Virus record (IMG/VR): IMGVR_UViG_3300042307_002019
Span: 1 to 48,430 of that record
Length of the DNA stretch: 48,430 nt
Strand: one strand, 5' to 3'
DNA from: a virus
Every line of letters starts with the position of its first letter. Positions within the stretch are counted from its first letter, which is position 1. The notes below the pieces were generated by a model. It was not told the origin of the DNA and made no database searches. It saw only the letters and a program-made list of their open reading frames with translations. Shown piece after piece: positions 45,965-48,430 of this stretch. Both the position numbers and the translations under genes were made by a program.

Positions 45965-46774
45965 TTACACATAACTCAGCGAAGTTCTGTTGTTCCAAAC
46001 CGCATTAGAAGCAATCCCTTGAGCAGATATTGTTCCTGTAGCAGTATAAACAATTCTTGTAATGGACCAAACACCCTGAGAAGTTAAAGATCCACTTGGC
46101 GCAATTCCGGAATAAGAAACTGTATTTGGAGAATAACTCATATCAAACTTTTTTAAAGAACTCCAGGTTGCAGAAGCAGATCTCACGAGAGTGTTAACAT
46201 TTTCATCACCACTTCCTTCACTATTTCCTGTAACTCCTAATAAGCTACTACCATCCCCATAAATCTTTCCGACAACACTCAGATTGTTTACATATGTAAA
46301 ATTTTCAGCATGACTTGTAATATTAGAGCCAACAATAAAACTGTTTGCATGATTTAAATTATTATCAGATCCTCCAATAATTGCTCCATACTCAGCCGAT
46401 AAACCAATTTTATTATTAATACCACTTCCAATAAAACTAAAATCCGAAGCAATATCATTATCTTCACCGTTTGCTATTGTTGATCCAGATCCTGAAACAT
46501 TGTTATTATTGCCGTTTAAAACACTTCCAAATACTCCAGTAACCGAACCGTTGCCATATTGAATATTGACTGAATTTAACGTTTGGTCAAAGATATAAGG
46601 AAGCTGTGAAGAATTTAAAAACGAGACAACTTCTTCATCTGTTGTTTTTGTAAACAATTTTCCATCTGCAGCATTTACAGCAAGCTCACGAAGTTCTATA
46701 GACGTAAGAGCAGGAACTTTGCTGGGAACATTACTTCCTTTTAGTAAAATTTTAGAGGCAGACAGCGCAGACAT
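45965..46774 (-). CDS. Tail fibre protein with YadA-like head repeats
   Basis: The 269-residue product has the fibre attachment segment ELRELAVNAADGKLFTKT, then YadA/trimeric-adhesin-like Asn/Gly repeats (GSVLNGNNNNVSGSGSTIAN, SFIGSGINNKIGLSAEYGAI). The shared C-terminal domain follows (VWSITRIVYTATGTISAQGI, ending WNNRTSLSYV). It is probably trimeric and receptor-binding. Confidence 0.82.
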   Translation of the reverse strand: MSALSASKILLKGSNVPSKVPALTSIELRELAVNAADGKLFTKTTDEEVVSFLNSSQLPYIFDQTLNSVNIQYGNGSVTGVFGSVLNGNNNNVSGSGSTIANGEDNDIASDFSFIGSGINNKIGLSAEYGAIIGGSDNNLNHANSFIVGSNITSHAENFTYVNNLSVVGKIYGDGSSLLGVTGNSEGSGDENVNTLVRSASATWSSLKKFDMSYSPNTVSYSGIAPSGSLTSQGVWSITRIVYTATGTISAQGIASNAVWNNRTSLSYV

Positions 46775-46780
46775 TGTTCT

Positions 46781-46788
46781 TATTTATT
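46781..46788 (-). promoter_or_regulatory. Late promoter-like AATAAATA
   Basis: The minus strand reads AATAAATA 6 bases before the ATG at 46774. Confidence 0.55.
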
Positions 46789-46951
46789 TGTTCGAAGAAC
46801 AATTTTCACGGAATTTTGGTTTAGTTCGATATCGAATTGGTCTTTTGCTTTGACGAGTGAATAATTTTTTTTGTTCTTTATAGTTAGAAATTGCACTAGT
46901 CGTTGTAGAAAAAGATTGCACCGAAAATAAATTTTTGAGTTTTTGCCACAT
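46784..46951 (-). CDS. Small basic hypothetical protein (55 aa)
   Basis: The ATG at 46951 is chosen (MWQKLKNLFSVQSFSTTTSA), 1 base from the preceding gene's stop. The basic C-terminal half is RQSKRPIRYRTKPKFRENC. No family is recognised. An in-frame start at 47029 would overlap the previous gene. Confidence 0.55.
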   Translation of the reverse strand: MWQKLKNLFSVQSFSTTTSAISNYKEQKKLFTRQSKRPIRYRTKPKFRENCSSNK

Positions 46952-46952
46952 A

Positions 46953-47129
46953 TTAAAAAAATCCTGGATCGTGTACTGCAGAAGGTTGAGGTGTGGTTGT
47001 TCCAATATAAAGAGTATTACTGACTTCATTAACAGCTAACTCACCATGAGATAATGAAGGAGGAGGACCAGAATCACCACTTACTCTTCTTTTAATGCAA
47101 ATTGTTGTGTAAATTCGTCTTTCCTCCAT
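46953..47129 (-). CDS. Fibre attachment (GELAVN-motif) small protein
   Basis: The 58-residue product, from ATG 47129 (MEERRIYTTICIKRRV), contains LSHGELAVNEVSNTLYIG. This is the short tail-fibre attachment motif (LxxGELAxNxxDxxLYxG) usually found at the N-terminus of fibre proteins. It may be a free-standing adaptor or the remnant of a larger fibre. A TTAAATA sequence lies upstream. Confidence 0.65.
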   Translation of the reverse strand: MEERRIYTTICIKRRVSGDSGPPPSLSHGELAVNEVSNTLYIGTTTPQPSAVHDPGFF

Positions 47130-47152
47130 TGCATTATTTAACAAGTTTTTGC

Positions 47153-47187
47153 AAAAAAAGAACCCTGAGCCATTGCTGACTCAGGGT
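47153..47187 (-). terminator. Rho-independent terminator after the LamG gene
   Basis: The 8-bp stem ACCCTGAG/CTCAGGGT (47162-47169, 47180-47187) is followed on the minus strand by a T-rich tract including seven T. It closes the transcript of the gene ending at 47216. Confidence 0.85.
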
Positions 47188-47215
47188 CTTTAATTTTTTA
47201 GTATCTGTTAATTTC

Positions 47216-48430
47216 TTAAGATACAAATTTTACGTTTCCGTAGAATTTTGCATTTCCTTGAATCTTAACGAATGCTGCAACTGGAGCAGAACCAATTTCG
47301 TAACCGGTTCCAGAGTTATAAAGAGCAGCAATTTCAGCGCTGTTCAATGCTCTGTCCCAGATACCAATTGCGTCCACAGACCCCTCAGTGTTTCCATCAG
47401 AACCATAACCTATTGTTAGTGTTGTTCCATTAGTTAATGTAGAGCGGTACTGCGAATCTTTGAGTTCACCATCAATATACAACATCCAAGTTTCATTGTT
47501 TGTTTTGAATAAAAGATGGTGCCAATTACCGTCATTTACTATTTCGCCAGAAGAAACTCCATCTCCATAAGGGCTTACAATAACAGACTGTGAGTCGACA
47601 TAAAACAACACAAGCTCACCCGCTGTCGGTGTTCCGTAATACAACGGTACCTGCGGATCCGTTTTTGTCGAATTGAACCAGAACGAAATTGTTCTGTTCT
47701 GTGCTCCTTGGGGTAGCGACGCCATATTAACATCCAAATAATTACTGCCATCAAACACAGCAGCATTTCCAATCTTGCCAGAGGCAAATGAGACGTTATT
47801 GTTGTTTGTTAATGTGTTTCCGTTTCCAGAAGAATCAGAAGTGTCATCTAGTTTGTAAAATGCTTGAAGACCGCTTTCTAAGTCAATAGGAGCAGGTAGC
47901 TCTAAACCGTTTCCAGAGTTATAAAGAGCAGCAACTTCTGCACTATTTAAAGCTCTGTCCCAGATACCAACCGCGTCGATTTGTTTTGCAGGGCCACGTG
48001 AAAAATCCGGCTCGCCGTTGATTCCGAATGGTCTATCTGAGTTATCGCTCAAATCTAATGTGTAGGAATTATCCGAAGCAACAGAAGCTCCATCAACATA
48101 CAATGTTCCGCTACCAGCGTTGGACACCAATACGATATGATGCCATGTATTCGTTGAGAGAACACCTGAAGAACTTGCTGCATTCCATGAAGCCATATCC
48201 CCAAACTGAATGCTTCCGTCCGCCATGGTATAAAATCCTGCTCCTGCAAATTGTTGGAGCAATATATCATAATCATTTAATTCAGGAGTGTTTACCCAAC
48301 ATCCAAAAGAAAACGAAGTTCCAAGGTCAAATGGAGAAACTGATAAACAATTTGTTCCATCAAACACAGCGGCATTTCCAATCTTGCCAGAGGCAAAAGA
48401 AACGCCGTCATTATTGGTAAGAGTTTTGTT
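47216..48430 (-). CDS. LamG/concanavalin-like lectin repeat fibre protein (5' end beyond window)
   Basis: The frame is open from the right edge, so the start lies outside. At least two LamG-like modules of about 203 residues are seen. Each begins near FASGKIGNAAVFDG and ends IWDRALNSAEVAALYNSG; the inner fold includes WHHIVLVSNAGSGTLYVDG and WHHLLFKTNNETWMLYIDGE. LamG/ConA-like folds bind glycans or form beta-sandwich adhesive units, so this is a likely receptor-binding protein. The C-terminus ends with a short VKIQGNAKFYGNVKFVS strand pair. Confidence 0.85.
   Translation of the reverse strand, partial: NKTLTNNDGVSFASGKIGNAAVFDGTNCLSVSPFDLGTSFSFGCWVNTPELNDYDILLQQFAGAGFYTMADGSIQFGDMASWNAASSSGVLSTNTWHHIVLVSNAGSGTLYVDGASVASDNSYTLDLSDNSDRPFGINGEPDFSRGPAKQIDAVGIWDRALNSAEVAALYNSGNGLELPAPIDLESGLQAFYKLDDTSDSSGNGNTLTNNNNVSFASGKIGNAAVFDGSNYLDVNMASLPQGAQNRTISFWFNSTKTDPQVPLYYGTPTAGELVLFYVDSQSVIVSPYGDGVSSGEIVNDGNWHHLLFKTNNETWMLYIDGELKDSQYRSTLTNGTTLTIGYGSDGNTEGSVDAIGIWDRALNSAEIAALYNSGTGYEIGSAPVAAFVKIQGNAKFYGNVKFVS
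47748..48430 (-). repeat. Tandem LamG repeat with near-identical DNA segments
   Basis: The segment starting CCATCAAACACAGC at 47748 recurs at 48357 with very few changes over about 45 bases, a period of 609 nt (203 codons). A second conserved part, around the IWDRALNSAE codons, also repeats (47311 and 47920). The duplication is recent or kept by gene conversion. Confidence 0.8.

Noticed and set aside
48028-48420. Plus-strand ORF of 130 codons over the LamG gene
   Set aside because: It is antisense to a clear lectin-domain frame and shows no motif.

Overview
The window is a piece of a large, AT-rich genome of a T4-superfamily contractile-tailed phage (Straboviridae/Kyanoviridae-like or a more distant relative). 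The case rests on recognisable T4-type proteins: portal gp20, prohead protease gp21, scaffold gp22, major capsid gp23, head-completion nuclease gp4, neck gp13-like, tail-sheath stabiliser gp15, a gp5-like hub, clamp-loader small subunit gp62, a gp31/GroES-like co-chaperonin and PhoH. ATAAATA-type late promoters lie just upstream of many virion genes. Several small proteins look like those of marine and cyanobacterial T4-like phages, but the host cannot be named from this sequence. No integrase, tRNA gene or CRISPR array was seen, and no stretch over about 300 bases lacks a plausible gene once sub-60-residue ORFs are included.

Layout. 1-2216 (+): tightly overlapping small genes, including a CX5R tyrosine/dual-specificity phosphatase. 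2200-5134 (-): a large repeat-bearing tail fibre and two small proteins. 5199-10611 (+): three large baseplate/hub/spike proteins; the middle one is an OB-fold hub split by two lytic-looking domains. 10608-12513 (-): two conserved unknowns and PhoH. 12651-17299 (+): a late-type cluster with a PD-(D/E)xK-like protein, a ligase-like nucleotidyltransferase, an NMNAT-like HxGH protein and an acidic protein, each with an N-terminus resembling a T4 capsid-targeting sequence. 17372-18794 (+): gp15 with an Ig-like extension and a small protein ending at a strong terminator.

18862-21942 (+): a translationally coupled operon of a QueD-like T-fold protein, a P-loop kinase, a TGT/DpdA-like protein, a GT2-like glycosyltransferase, a DUF366-like protein and gp62. 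This is a candidate nucleotide or base modification pathway. 22657-23787 (+) holds the co-chaperonin and two small proteins. 24051-32662 (-) is the head-morphogenesis block, read in the order HNH endonuclease, 20, 13, two small proteins, 4, 21, a small core protein, 22, 23, ending at a terminator. 32775-35949 (+) is a run of small accessory genes ending with a flavodoxin-like protein.

35969-48430 (-): a host-recognition region with an LRR protein whose N-terminal part is cut off by one in-frame stop, several fibre proteins sharing modules, four tandem beta-rich paralogues, and a LamG-repeat protein running off the right edge. Repeated modules across the fibre genes point to duplication and recombination as the source of receptor-binding diversity. 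All functions are read from sequence motifs and remembered family features; no database search was run.
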